64,000 nucleotides of DNA from Pseudomonas cremoris (lineage in GTDB: Bacteria > Pseudomonadota > Gammaproteobacteria > Pseudomonadales > Pseudomonadaceae), in assembly GCF_014230465.1 (NCBI RefSeq), contig NZ_JAAXCY010000007.1:186001-250000 (forward strand), written 5' to 3'. Position numbers and translations under genes: made by a program. Shown here one piece after another: positions 17,159 through 26,228 of the stretch. Below the pieces are notes generated by a model. That model was not told the origin of the DNA, searched no databases, and worked only from the letters and a program-made list of their open reading frames with translations. Position 1 is the first letter of the stretch; each line of letters starts with the position of its first letter.

Positions 17159-18187
17159 ATGACTATCGCCAGTAACCCGACACCCGTGTTCGACAAGCCC
17201 GTCGCCCTTGCCGCCAGCCGCCGTAGCGCGGTGCTGGAGTGGGTGATGCGCTACAACTTCGTGTTTATCTTCCTGTTCGCCGTCGTCGTGGCGACGTTCC
17301 TGTCGGATGACTTCCTGACCTTTGGCAATATCGCCAACCTGTTCCAGCAAGGGGCTATCGTCGGGATTGTCGCCATCGGCATGACCTTTGTGATTCTTAC
17401 CGCCAACATCGATCTGTCGGTCGGCAGCTTATGCGCGTTCGGCGGCATCCTGGTGGCCGTGCTGTTGCAAAACCAGGTCAGCGGCTGGCTGGCAGTACCG
17501 GCGACCTTGCTGGTGGGGTTGGCGATTGGCACGCTGATGGGCAGCCTCACGGTATTCGGCAAGGTGCCGAGTTTTATCATCACCCTCGCTGGGTTGGTGT
17601 CGCTGCGCGGGGCGACGTTCCTCGCCTCCGACGGCGCACCGATTGGTGGTTTGCCCGCGAGCTTTACCGGTTTCGGTTCGTCGATGATCGATATCCTGCC
17701 GAGTGCCGGTATTGCGTTCCCGGTGCTGGGGCTGATCTTTATCCTGATCACCGTGGTTGCCTGGCTGGTGCTGCGCTACACCGTGTTTGGCGAGTACGTG
17801 CTGGCCACCGGCGGCAACCTGGAGGCCGCCCGTTTGTCCGGTGTACCGGTCCGTGCGGTGACCATCGGGGTGTTTGCGATCTGCGGCGGGCTGGCGGCGT
17901 TTGCCGGGCTGTTGATGACCTCGCGCTTGCACGTTGGCCAACCCACCGCTGCCCAAGGCCTTGAACTGGACGCGATCGCTGCCGTAGTACTCGGTGGCAC
18001 CAGCCTGTTCGGCGGGCGCGGCAGCGTGGTGGGCACCGCAGTGGCGGTGATGCTGCTGCAGGTGCTGCGCAATATCTTCAATTTGCTGGGGCTGGGTTCG
18101 TTTTATCAGATGGCAATTACTGGCGTGATCATTGTGTTGGCGATTTTGCTCAACCGTTTGATCGACCATTACGCTGGCCGTACCTGA
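17159..18187 (+). CDS. Sugar ABC transporter permease, RbsC-like
   Basis: A 342-residue inner-membrane permease of the ribose/xylose class with about eight to ten hydrophobic segments. Motifs include ILTANIDLSVGSLCAFGGI near the N-terminal third and AIAAVVLGGTSLFGGRGSVVGTAVAV, both typical of RbsC-like proteins. It partners the ATPase just upstream and the binding protein at the operon start. It ends 12 bases before the HAD gene. Confidence 0.93.
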   Translation: MTIASNPTPVFDKPVALAASRRSAVLEWVMRYNFVFIFLFAVVVATFLSDDFLTFGNIANLFQQGAIVGIVAIGMTFVILTANIDLSVGSLCAFGGILVAVLLQNQVSGWLAVPATLLVGLAIGTLMGSLTVFGKVPSFIITLAGLVSLRGATFLASDGAPIGGLPASFTGFGSSMIDILPSAGIAFPVLGLIFILITVVAWLVLRYTVFGEYVLATGGNLEAARLSGVPVRAVTIGVFAICGGLAAFAGLLMTSRLHVGQPTAAQGLELDAIAAVVLGGTSLFGGRGSVVGTAVAVMLLQVLRNIFNLLGLGSFYQMAITGVIIVLAILLNRLIDHYAGRT

Positions 18188-18199
18188 GGATAAAAGCGG

Positions 18200-18874
18200 A
18201 TGAATGCACCACAGATCAAGGCCGTGATCTTCGATATGGATGGCCTGTTGCTGGACACCGAGGGCGTTTATACCGAGGTCACTCAAATCATCTCCGACCG
18301 TTATGGAGGCCGGGCATTTGACTGGCAGTTCAAGCAGAACACCATTGGCCTGGGCGCGTATGACCTGGCCAGCTACATCGTGGGCGCGCTGGAATTGCCG
18401 ATCAGCCCCGAGACGTTTCTGGAACTGCGTACGCCGCTGATGAACGAACGTTTTCCTCACGCCAGCGCCATGGCCGGGGCGGAGCGGTTGGTGCGGCACC
18501 TCTCGGCCAAAGGCGTGCCGATTGCGGTAGGCACCAGTTCTTCGCGGCATTACTTTGACCTGAAGATAAGCCGCCACCGGGAGTGGTTTGCGCTGTTTGA
18601 TGCGATTGTCACGGCGGATGACCCGCAGGTGGGCGCAGCCAAGCCAGCACCGGATATTTTCCTGGTGGCGGCTGCGCGTTTAGGTATCGCCCCGGTGGAC
18701 TGCCTGGTGTTTGAAGATTCACCGTTCGGTGTTACGGCGGCGAAGGCGGCGGGGATGTTTGCGGTGGCTGTTCCTGATCCGGCGATGCCGGATGCGAAGT
18801 TCACGCATGCTGATTGTCGCCTGCCGAGCCTCGAAGCCTTCGAGCCGCAAGCCTGGGGCTTGCCTAGATATTAA
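18200..18874 (+). CDS. HAD-family hydrolase, beta-phosphoglucomutase-like
   Basis: A 224-residue HAD protein with cap domain. Motif I is VIFDMDGLLLDTEG, motif II GTSSSRHY, motif III the lysine in AAKPAPDIF, and motif IV VFEDSPFGV. All catalytic residues are intact. The closest functional types are sugar-phosphate phosphatases such as 2-deoxyglucose-6-phosphatase and beta-phosphoglucomutase. As the last gene of the sugar operon it probably removes or relocates phosphate on a pathway intermediate or side product. AGGA precedes the ATG. Confidence 0.88.
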   Translation: MNAPQIKAVIFDMDGLLLDTEGVYTEVTQIISDRYGGRAFDWQFKQNTIGLGAYDLASYIVGALELPISPETFLELRTPLMNERFPHASAMAGAERLVRHLSAKGVPIAVGTSSSRHYFDLKISRHREWFALFDAIVTADDPQVGAAKPAPDIFLVAAARLGIAPVDCLVFEDSPFGVTAAKAAGMFAVAVPDPAMPDAKFTHADCRLPSLEAFEPQAWGLPRY

Positions 18875-18891
18875 AAACTCAGCAAATCCAA

Positions 18892-18981
18892 TGTGGGAGT
18901 GGGCTTGCTCGCGAATGCGGTGGTTCAGTCGCCCTGTACATCAACTGACACACCGCATTCGCGAGCAAGCCCGCTCCCACA
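18892..18981. repeat. REP twin (REPINs/BIME-type) inverted repeat
   Basis: Two 31-base arms (18892-18922 and 18951-18981) are inverted copies with one mismatch. Each contains the fluorescens-type core GGGCTTGCTCGCGAA. A 28-base spacer separates them. The pair directly follows the sugar operon and probably stabilises or terminates its mRNA. Confidence 0.85.
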
Positions 18982-19011
18982 CAAGCCCGCTCTCACTGGA
19001 ATTGGGGGCCT

Positions 19012-19293
19012 TCAGACAAACGGCTGCCCACTGAACCCACGCGGCAAACGCTGCAGCCCTGGCAGGTCGGTGAGGCGTTGCGTCCAGGCGCTGCGCCAAT
19101 CGACGGCGGTAGAGGTCTTGGCTTTGCGGTTGGCTCGGCGTGCGGCATTACGCTGTACGCGGCGCGCTTCCTTATAGGCATCGGTGTTGCGGCAGGTGCG
19201 GCACTTGACCCGGTTCAGCTCGGTGCTGGAGGGGAGGTTGGTGCCGTGGTGACCACAGGCCAAGTGGCCGGCGACCTTGAAGTGAATGACCAT
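19012..19293 (-). CDS. Small conserved basic protein with Cys/His pairs
   Basis: A 93-residue basic protein, family name unknown to me. ACGHHG near residue 13 and KCRTCRN near residue 30 supply a Cys-His and Cys-x-x-Cys pattern that could bind one zinc. An Arg/Lys/Ala-rich helix follows, suited to nucleic-acid contact. AAGGAGA lies just before the ATG, which supports translation. The flanking genes share no evident theme. Confidence 0.72.
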   Translation of the reverse strand: MVIHFKVAGHLACGHHGTNLPSSTELNRVKCRTCRNTDAYKEARRVQRNAARRANRKAKTSTAVDWRSAWTQRLTDLPGLQRLPRGFSGQPFV

Positions 19294-19403
19294 CTGAGCA
19301 TCTCCTTCTTATGGGGGAGGGCGGAACGGTTTTTTCCGACACCTCACGTTTTGTGACCCCATCGGCTCAGCCGCGTTCGCTTTTGTTCATTGCCCTGCCG
19401 CGT

Positions 19404-19931
19404 TCAGTCGATAAGCGCCAACAGGTCGGTGTCACCCACATCCACACCCGCCTGGGTCAGCAGGGTTGTCGCCTGGCCGCGGTGGTGGGTCTGGTGGTTG
19501 AAGAAATGCACCAGCAGGCTGAAAAAGGGCTTGTCCGCCGCCATGCCGCGCATGTTGTGGTAGTGCAGGCGGTGATCCAGGTCGGCCTCCTGCACGGTCG
19601 GCACCCAAGCGATGATCAGTTGATCCAGCCAGGCGCGGCGGACGCCGAGTTCACGGATGTCGGCAAAGGCCAGTTGCTTCAAGTCAGTCGGGGTGGCGAT
19701 GGCATCCAGCGGCGCCAGTACCGAATAGCCTGCAGGATGCAGGGCAAAGCGCTTGAGCCAGACGGTATCGCCCAACGCCAGATGATTCAGGGTGCCGAGG
19801 ATCGAACCGAAAAACGCGTTACGGTCCATGCCTAGCTCTGCATCGCTCAGCGTGCCAGCCGCGTCGTAGAGCTTGCGGTTCATCCATTGGTTGTAGCTCG
19901 CCATCAGGGCGATATGCTCGATCCGATTCAC
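19404..19931 (-). CDS. DinB family protein
   Basis: A 175-residue four-helix DinB/YfiT-type protein. The metal-binding histidines are seen in LNHLALGDTVW and in HFFNHQTHHRGQ near the C-terminus, the usual three-His arrangement. Members include thiol-dependent S-transferases; the substrate here is unknown. I chose the GTG at 19931 because AGGAAGGA precedes it; a longer open frame to 20168 is Pro-rich and unlike the family. Confidence 0.85.
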   Translation of the reverse strand: MNRIEHIALMASYNQWMNRKLYDAAGTLSDAELGMDRNAFFGSILGTLNHLALGDTVWLKRFALHPAGYSVLAPLDAIATPTDLKQLAFADIRELGVRRAWLDQLIIAWVPTVQEADLDHRLHYHNMRGMAADKPFFSLLVHFFNHQTHHRGQATTLLTQAGVDVGDTDLLALID

Positions 19932-20055
19932 CTGGTCCTTCCTCGAAGACGCGACGCCTGCATGATAGGCCGTGCCCGCCCGGCGGTCATGGTGTTCCGG
20001 CAGGCGCGGGCTATGGTTGTTAGACGCCAACATTGCGCCCTCGGAGGGTGACACC

Positions 20056-20742
20056 ATGAACACCAGTGATCTACTCGAACAACTGCTGCGCGCCGGGCAA
20101 CCGGGCGGTGCGGCCTCAGGTGGTGGCCTGGGCGGGCTGCTTGGCGGGTTATTGAAAGGCACCAGCAATGCCCAGGCCGGCGGTGGCCTGGGCGGTTTGT
20201 TAGGTGGCCTGGGCGGATTGCTGGGCGGTGGGGCGGCGGCACGCCCTGCGCAAGGGCGTTCCGGTGGTATGAATTACGCGGCGCTGGCCTCCTTGGGAAT
20301 GATGGCCTTTCAGGCGTATCAAGCCTGGCAAAGCCAACAGGCAACTCAGCCGCAGGGCGCCTTCCAGACCGCCGACCAGCTCGACGGCCCGGAAGCCGAG
20401 GCCCATAGCCACGCGGTGTTGCGCGCGTTGATCGCCGCCGCCAAGTCGGATGGGCGCATCGATGAAAAAGAACAGCATATGATCTCGGACGAGCTGGCCA
20501 AGCACACTGACGACCCGCAGTTGCAACAGTGGCTCGACGCCGAAGTCGCCAGGCCATTGAATGCTGCGGATTTTGCCGAGTACGCCCACGACCCGGCCCT
20601 GGCGTCGGAGATCTACCTGGCCAGCGTCCTGTTGGTCGACGATCAACAGGACGCGGAACGCAACTACCTGGATGAGCTGGCAGCGCAATTGCAAATCGAC
20701 CCGCAGCTGCAACTGCACCTGGAGCAACAGGCCAAGGGCTAG
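20056..20742 (+). CDS. DUF533 / TerB-like protein with glycine-rich N-terminus
   Basis: A 228-residue protein resembling the YebE/DUF533 group. Residues about 18-60 are a low-complexity Gly/Leu stretch built from repeats of GGLGGLLGG. A short hydrophobic segment (YAALASLGMMAFQAYQAW) follows. The C-terminal half is an acidic helical TerB-like domain (ALIAAAKSDGRIDEKEQHMI). The function of the family is unknown. It overlaps the convergent gene by 4 bp at the 3' end. Confidence 0.85.
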   Translation: MNTSDLLEQLLRAGQPGGAASGGGLGGLLGGLLKGTSNAQAGGGLGGLLGGLGGLLGGGAAARPAQGRSGGMNYAALASLGMMAFQAYQAWQSQQATQPQGAFQTADQLDGPEAEAHSHAVLRALIAAAKSDGRIDEKEQHMISDELAKHTDDPQLQQWLDAEVARPLNAADFAEYAHDPALASEIYLASVLLVDDQQDAERNYLDELAAQLQIDPQLQLHLEQQAKG

Positions 20743-21560
20743 AACCGCAGGGTGGCGCCCGTGGTCAGCCATTGCTTGCGATCTCCATTCAGGCTTTGCC
20801 CGACCACAAGGTCCACGTCGACAAATTTACCGACATGCAAACGCGGCCCGGCTTGCCAAGCCTGGTCGCCACCTTCCTGGCCGTAGCGTTCACCGATCAG
20901 CGTGAGCGCATCGATCAGTTGGTATTCGAACCCCGTGCCCCAGGTCAGACGATGATTCTGCTCACCGCCGTTGTAGGCGTGGGTCCAGCCGCCATTGAAG
21001 TTCAGGCGCAGCGCTTCAACGGGTTGCCAGGTCAGTGGCACGTTGAAGTCGGCGCCATCAAACGCATGCTCGCGGTCCAGCGCAAAGTGGCTCGTAGCGG
21101 AAACCGCCAGTTGCAATCCCACGTCTTGCTGCGACCACACTTGCGCTTTGATTTGCGGGCTGACCTGCGTCTCGGCATCCCCGGCATTGCTGGCGCGGGA
21201 CAGCGCCGCACTCCACTGCACCGACGGCAATGCGCTAAAAGTGCAGGCCGGGTTCAGGGTTTGGTTGTTGATGTTGCCTTGGTGCCGGTTGGCGGTGTAC
21301 CAGGCGTCGACATTGCACTCTCCTGGATCGTTGACCGCACCATCGTCCACGACATAAGCGCCGCCGGCGGCGTACGCCTTGGACAGCACCGCCGTGACCA
21401 ATACAAGGGCCAGGGTCAACCCGATGAAAATCAGGTTACGCCGCAGTGCTCGACGTTTTGCCGGTGGTAGTAGCAACAGGGTGTGGTGTGCGCCGCGATA
21501 GTGACGCGCACGGTATTTGGCAAACCCATCTATAGGTTTCTGGGTATGTTTTTTGTGCAT
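20739..21560 (-). CDS. Hypothetical envelope protein, possibly outer-membrane beta-structured
   Basis: A 273-residue protein. A basic N-terminus is followed by one hydrophobic helix (about residues 43-66) that could be an uncleaved anchor or an extended signal peptide ending at AYA. The rest alternates polar and aromatic residues in short strands (FNGGWTHAYNG, LTWGTGFEYQL) and ends in Phe, typical of outer-membrane barrel proteins. It has similarities in style to alginate- or transport-associated barrels, but no family can be named. It is third in line after mgtA and the DUF2493 gene. Confidence 0.7.
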   Translation of the reverse strand: MHKKHTQKPIDGFAKYRARHYRGAHHTLLLLPPAKRRALRRNLIFIGLTLALVLVTAVLSKAYAAGGAYVVDDGAVNDPGECNVDAWYTANRHQGNINNQTLNPACTFSALPSVQWSAALSRASNAGDAETQVSPQIKAQVWSQQDVGLQLAVSATSHFALDREHAFDGADFNVPLTWQPVEALRLNFNGGWTHAYNGGEQNHRLTWGTGFEYQLIDALTLIGERYGQEGGDQAWQAGPRLHVGKFVDVDLVVGQSLNGDRKQWLTTGATLRF

Positions 21561-21578
21561 GATGCACCTCGCTTGAAT

Positions 21579-21926
21579 TCAGCTTTCTACGGTCAGCACG
21601 GAAATGCCGCTGGCTTTGGCCTGACACACCAGCTCCGAAGTGTCGTCACCACCCGGCAGGGCGATGACCACGTCGGGGCAGCTGTCGGTCAGCATGAAAT
21701 GGTTGCGCTGGCGTTCGGCTTGCTTGCCGTGGCGTTGCCAGTTCGGCGGGTAGCGCACCACATCAATGCCCAATTCCCGTGCCCAGTCCTCGACATCGCT
21801 GCCCAGGAACTGGTTGCCGCCATGGATCAATACCTGCACCGGGCGCAGGCGGTGGTAAGCGTCCAGCACTTGGCGGGACTTTTTGGTGTCGGCGTAATGA
21901 CGACCTGCACAGATCAAGACGCGCAT
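21579..21926 (-). CDS. DUF2493 (SLOG-type) nucleotide-binding-like protein
   Basis: A 115-residue protein beginning MRVLICAGRHYADTKK, which matches the (V)xVCGGRdy(a/d) opening of DUF2493 proteins in the SLOG/LOG nucleotide-binding superfamily. HGGNQFLGSDVEDWARELGIDV and the later ALPGGDDTSELV complete the Rossmann-like pattern. Many SLOG proteins sense or process nucleotide derivatives. It starts 63 bp downstream of mgtA and is co-directional with it. AAGGA precedes the ATG. Confidence 0.82.
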   Translation of the reverse strand: MRVLICAGRHYADTKKSRQVLDAYHRLRPVQVLIHGGNQFLGSDVEDWARELGIDVVRYPPNWQRHGKQAERQRNHFMLTDSCPDVVIALPGGDDTSELVCQAKASGISVLTVES

Positions 21927-21989
21927 ATTCGAATCCTTGTGATGCACGGTGACGGCCGGGCGACCGCCACCGTTTGAACGGCGGGAAAA

Positions 21990-24707
21990 TCAGTACCACT
22001 GCTTGAAGCGGCGGATGTAGATCGTCTTCATCAGTTGGGCGACGCAGCAGTAAGCGAGCAAGGTGCCCACCAGCCATGGGAAGTACGCCAGCGGCAACGG
22101 CTCCAGGCCAACCAGGGTGCCCAGCGGCGAGAACGGTACGTAGATCCCCAGCACAATCACCACGGCTGTCATCATCAACACCGGCCATGCCGCCGTGCTC
22201 TGGAAGAACGGGATCTTGCGGGTGCGCAGCATGTGCACGACCAGGGTTTGCGAGAGCAGCCCTTCGATAAACCAGCCGGACTGGAACAGGGTCTGCATTT
22301 CCACGCTGTTGGCGGAGAACACGTACCACATCAGCGCAAAGGTGGTGATGTCGAAGATCGACGAGGTCGGTCCGATCCAGATCATGAAGCGGCCGATGTT
22401 TTTCGCATCCCACTTGCGTGGCTTGGCCAGGTATTCCTTGTCCATCTTGTCCCACGGCAAGGCCAGCTGGGAGATGTCGTACATCAGGTTTTGCAGCAGC
22501 AGGTGGATCGACAGCATCGGCAGGAACGGGATAAACGCACTGGCCACCAGCACCGAGAACACGTTGCCGAAGTTGGAACTGGCGGTCATGTTCAGGTACT
22601 TCATGATATTGCCGAAGGTTTCGCGGCCCTTGAGCACACCTTCTTCCAGCACCATCAGGCTCTTTTCCAGCAGGATGATGTCGGCCGATTCCTTGGCAAT
22701 GTCAGTGCCGCTGTCCACCGAGATGCCCACGTCGGCGTCGCGCAGCGCCGGAGCATCGTTGATACCATCACCGAGGAACCCAACGGTATGTCCGTTGGCT
22801 TGCAGGGCCTTGAGCACGCGAGATTTCTGCAGCGGCGTGAGTTTGGCGAACACCGTGCGTTCTTCGACGCGGCGCAGCAGGGTGGCGTCGTCCATCGCTT
22901 CAATTTCCACACCCAGCAGCGGCTGGCCTGGGTCCAGGCCGACCTGGCGGCAGATCTTGCTGGTGACCACGGCGTTGTCACCGGTGAGTACCTTTACCGC
23001 CACGCCAATCTGTTGCAGCGCGGCAATTGCCGGGCCGGCGGTTTCCTTCGGCGGATCGAGGAACGTCAGGAAGCCCTGGATCACCAGGTTGCGCTCATCG
23101 ACGGTGGTGTACTGCTGGCGGGCCAGCGCCTTGGGAATGTTGCGGGTGGCCACCACGAGTACGCGGAAACCGTCTTCGTTGTAGTCGTTGGCCAGTGCCA
23201 GCAACTCATTGCGGCGACGTTCATCCAGCGGCACGGCTTCGCCATTTTCCATGACATGGGTGGAAATGCTCAGCATCTCTTCCACGGCGCCCTTGCACAC
23301 CAGCAACTGGTCGTCGGCAGCATCCTTGACCACGATCGACAGGCGACGGCGTACAAAGTCGAAAGGCAATTCATCGACCTTGCTGTAGGCAAACGGCACC
23401 TTGAACTTGGGGTTTTGCTCCGAGAACTGCACCACGGCCTGGTCCATCAGGTTCTTCATGCCGCTTTGGTGAAAGCTGTTCAGCCAGGCCAGGGACAGCA
23501 CCGCGTCATCTCGCTGGCCGAAGGCGTTGACGTGATGCTCAAGGATGATCTTGTCCTGGGTCAGGGTGCCGGTCTTGTCAGTGCACAGCACGTCCATCGA
23601 ACCGAAGTTCTGGATTGCGTTGAGGCGCTTGACCACCACCTTGCGCTTGGCCATGGCCGTGGCGCCCTTGGCCAGGTTGGCGCTGACGATCATCGGCAGC
23701 ATTTCCGGAGTGAGGCCTACGGCAACCGCCAGGGCAAACAGGAAAGCATCGCCCCAGTCACCCTTGGAGAAGCCGTTGAGGAAGAACACGATCGGCACCA
23801 TCACCAGCATGAAGCGAATCAGCAACCAGCTGACGCTGTTCACGCCACGGTCAAACGCGGTTTGCACCCGTGAACCGACAATCGCCTTGGCCAGCGAGCC
23901 AAAGTAGGTACGCGGGCCGGTGGCGACGACCACGGCTTTGGCACGCCCGCTGACGACGTTGGTGCCCATGAAGCAGATGTTGGGCAAGTCCAGCAAGTTG
24001 CCTTGATCGGCAGCAAAGGCAGGAGTGGCGGACTTTTGCGTGACGTCGCCCAGGGTGTCGTACTTTTCTACCGGCAAGGCTTCGCCAGTCAGCACCGCCT
24101 GGCTGATAAACAGGTCACGGGACTCGATCAGGCGAATATCTGCCGGGATCATGTCGCCGGCGGACAGCTGCACGATGTCGCCGGCCACCAGGTCGCGCAT
24201 CGGCACTTCGCGCAGAGTGGGCTGGGTGCCGACTTGCTCACGACGCAAGACGGTCGCGGTGGTGCGCACCATGGCTTTCAAGGCTTCGGCGGATTTGGCC
24301 GAACGGTGTTCCTGCCAAAAACGCAGCAGGCTGCTGAGCAGCACCATGGTCATGATGATGATGACTTTGGTGGGGTCGGCTTCTTCGCCGGCACGCATCG
24401 GCAGCCAGCAATCGGTGACGAAGCTGATACCGCCCAAGGTCAACAACACGTAGATGAACGGGTTGTTCAGTGCTTGCAGGAACTGGACGATGGCGTGTGG
24501 CGGCTTGTCGTGGGCCACTTCGTTGTAGCCTTCGCGTTGCAGGCGGGCGGCGGCGTCCAGTTCGGTCAAGCCGTCCTGGGTGGCACGTACGTTGGCCAGG
24601 GTGGCCGAAAGGCCGTTCTGGGCTTCCCGGGCGGCACGCATCGACAGCTTGGTATCGGCGTCGGTTGCGGTTTTCTTGTGCAGTGGCGTGTTTTTTACGG
24701 CGCTCAT
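21990..24707 (-). CDS. mgtA: Magnesium-translocating P-type ATPase MgtA
   Basis: A 905-residue inner-membrane pump that imports Mg2+. The cation-ATPase N-terminal domain, actuator loop LTGEALPVEKYD, phosphorylation site CTDKTGTLTQD, hinge LTGDN and GDGINDAPALRDADVG are all intact. Paired membrane segments flank them, and the C-terminal segment set is that of the MgtA/MgtB class. AGGAG lies upstream of the chosen ATG. The 223-base leader shows GCGCGC/GCGCGC pairing near 24836-24857 but no clear Mg2+ riboswitch. Its downstream neighbours are the DUF2493 gene and a putative barrel protein. Confidence 0.93.
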   Translation of the reverse strand: MSAVKNTPLHKKTATDADTKLSMRAAREAQNGLSATLANVRATQDGLTELDAAARLQREGYNEVAHDKPPHAIVQFLQALNNPFIYVLLTLGGISFVTDCWLPMRAGEEADPTKVIIIMTMVLLSSLLRFWQEHRSAKSAEALKAMVRTTATVLRREQVGTQPTLREVPMRDLVAGDIVQLSAGDMIPADIRLIESRDLFISQAVLTGEALPVEKYDTLGDVTQKSATPAFAADQGNLLDLPNICFMGTNVVSGRAKAVVVATGPRTYFGSLAKAIVGSRVQTAFDRGVNSVSWLLIRFMLVMVPIVFFLNGFSKGDWGDAFLFALAVAVGLTPEMLPMIVSANLAKGATAMAKRKVVVKRLNAIQNFGSMDVLCTDKTGTLTQDKIILEHHVNAFGQRDDAVLSLAWLNSFHQSGMKNLMDQAVVQFSEQNPKFKVPFAYSKVDELPFDFVRRRLSIVVKDAADDQLLVCKGAVEEMLSISTHVMENGEAVPLDERRRNELLALANDYNEDGFRVLVVATRNIPKALARQQYTTVDERNLVIQGFLTFLDPPKETAGPAIAALQQIGVAVKVLTGDNAVVTSKICRQVGLDPGQPLLGVEIEAMDDATLLRRVEERTVFAKLTPLQKSRVLKALQANGHTVGFLGDGINDAPALRDADVGISVDSGTDIAKESADIILLEKSLMVLEEGVLKGRETFGNIMKYLNMTASSNFGNVFSVLVASAFIPFLPMLSIHLLLQNLMYDISQLALPWDKMDKEYLAKPRKWDAKNIGRFMIWIGPTSSIFDITTFALMWYVFSANSVEMQTLFQSGWFIEGLLSQTLVVHMLRTRKIPFFQSTAAWPVLMMTAVVIVLGIYVPFSPLGTLVGLEPLPLAYFPWLVGTLLAYCCVAQLMKTIYIRRFKQWY

Positions 24708-24930
24708 TGTGTGTACTCCTGTCGCCAATTTTCGACAAAACATACCCGGTACTTACCTGTTTTCAGGCGAGCGAAAGCATGCCGAGCCGCTAACTTCGCG
24801 ATCGGTTTAAATAAGGTGCTGATATAACTTTTGCGGGCGCGCTAGTTAACTTGCGCGCAGCACGCTACAACTGGAAGTGTTCATAGGGAACTCCAGGGTG
24901 TTTAACGGAAAGTTGCTGTTTCCAGCAGGA

Positions 24931-25224
24931 TTAAGAGGCGCGCGCGCTCAGGTAAAGACCGAGCAGCAAGCCGGCTTGCACCAGGCTGGAAACCTTCGGT
25001 CTCTGTGGGTCCTGAGGGTCGGCGTGATCCCATTGCTGGACCAGTTGGCCGCTTTCGGGGCAGACACGCCAGTGCGCCAGCGGGGGCGCCGGACGCACTT
25101 GGTGGGAGGATGTGGCAAAGGCCGAGCGGGTAGGGGAAAAGCCTACGGGCTCGCGGCACAGCTTGGCGCGCAGGGCTGCGGCTAGCTGGCGAACATCTGT
25201 TAAAACAAAGGTTTGGAAGGTCAT
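24931..25224 (-). CDS. Small hypothetical protein
   Basis: A 97-residue protein with no recognised domain. The central HWRVCPESGQLVQQWDH looks like a structured Cys-Gly-Trp patch, and the C-terminus has a short hydrophobic stretch (LVQAGLLLGLYLS). GAGGTGTG lies 6 bases before the ATG. It is upstream of mgtA in the same direction. Support comes from the ribosome-binding site and plausible composition only. Confidence 0.62.
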   Translation of the reverse strand: MTFQTFVLTDVRQLAAALRAKLCREPVGFSPTRSAFATSSHQVRPAPPLAHWRVCPESGQLVQQWDHADPQDPQRPKVSSLVQAGLLLGLYLSARAS

Positions 25225-25542
25225 AACACACCTCGGGACCGGACGAGCGACCGGCGAGGCAGTTACGGTGGAGCATCGAGCTCTAGCGCAGCTTACCGGA
25301 CCTGGAAGGCGAGTCCTGTCATATTCTGGGTTTGGCGCCCGATGCCCGCAAACGCGGTGCTCGGACAGCGACTAGATACTGTGTCCATTGGCTTCTTTTG
25401 TGAGGTTTAAAAAAGGCCCCAGTTGCGGGCACGGGCAATCTACTCAGCCAGTTACAAAATGTCAACGCATGATTGATTAAAGTGCCTGGCGTTCAGAGTT
25501 CATTCAGACAAGCAGCATCGGAAAGTTATGGGATATATAACT
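25225..25542. other. 318-bp intergenic region, no gene seen
   Basis: Between the small protein gene and the LysE gene, both read leftward. I find no convincing ORF or tRNA. AAGTTAT...ATAACTT (25522-25542) is a perfect 7-bp dyad close to the LysE stop. The stretch around 25400-25480 is AT-rich and may carry the promoter of the small protein gene. Confidence 0.5.
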
Positions 25543-26154
25543 TCATATACCGTTGGCGGCGAGCACGGCGAGATAGATCAATACCAGCCCGCAAGTACCG
25601 TAACTGATGCGTTGCCAGAACGGCGATGCGTTCTTGCGCAGCAGATTCACCAGCGCTGCGATCAGGAAGCACGACAACACGGAGGCCAACATGAAACCTG
25701 CGAAAAACATCAGGGTTTGCCCGTGGCTCGGCGTAGCGCCGACGATACCCGACAGCGCGCTGCCCAACGCCCCCCAGTAAACAATGTTCTTAGGGTTGGC
25801 CAGGGAAATCGCGGCGCCCACCGCGAGTGCGTTTTTCCCGGAGCTGGCCGGCGCGTCCTCGGTTTGGGGCAAACGCCAGGCATCGCGCAGGCTTTGCACA
25901 CCAAGCCAGGCCAGGTAGAGCGCGCAAACGATGGTCAGCGGTACGCGCACGGCGTCGTGCTGGATCAACAGGGCGATGCCGGTAAGGCCAATCACCGCCC
26001 ATACCGCATCGCCCACCAGCGAGCCGATTTGCACCAACAGTGCCGGGGTGAAGCCGTGGAGCAAGCCACGCCGCAGAGTCTCCGCCAGCACGGCGCCAGG
26101 GGAGAGGCAAAACACAAAACCGAATACCAGTGCATAAAAGAAGATCGTCAGCAT
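25543..26154 (-). CDS. LysE/RhtB family exporter
   Basis: A 203-residue inner-membrane exporter of amino acids or related metabolites with about six hydrophobic segments. The family signature region is GFVFCLSPGAVLAETLRRG near the N-terminus, and NPKNIVYWGALGSAL follows in the middle. AAGGA precedes the ATG. It lies 74 bp downstream of an AraC regulator read in the same direction, a common pairing in Pseudomonas. Substrate unknown. Confidence 0.9.
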   Translation of the reverse strand: MLTIFFYALVFGFVFCLSPGAVLAETLRRGLLHGFTPALLVQIGSLVGDAVWAVIGLTGIALLIQHDAVRVPLTIVCALYLAWLGVQSLRDAWRLPQTEDAPASSGKNALAVGAAISLANPKNIVYWGALGSALSGIVGATPSHGQTLMFFAGFMLASVLSCFLIAALVNLLRKNASPFWQRISYGTCGLVLIYLAVLAANGI

Positions 26155-26228
26155 GCCCGCGTTCCTTCAGGAGATGGCGGGCATTGTGATGATCCAAGGG
26201 CCCTGCGTCTTGAACCAGATTGCGCTGT

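Noticed and set aside
22035..23873. A 612-codon open frame on the plus strand opposite mgtA
   Set aside because: His/Gln-rich shadow of the mgtA codons. No recognisable domain, and the mgtA motifs on the other strand are intact.
24708..24930. Mg2+ riboswitch (mgtA leader type) or PhoP box
   Set aside because: No M-box or mgtL-like features could be seen. A GGTTTA half-site occurs in the wrong orientation for mgtA and without a good second half.
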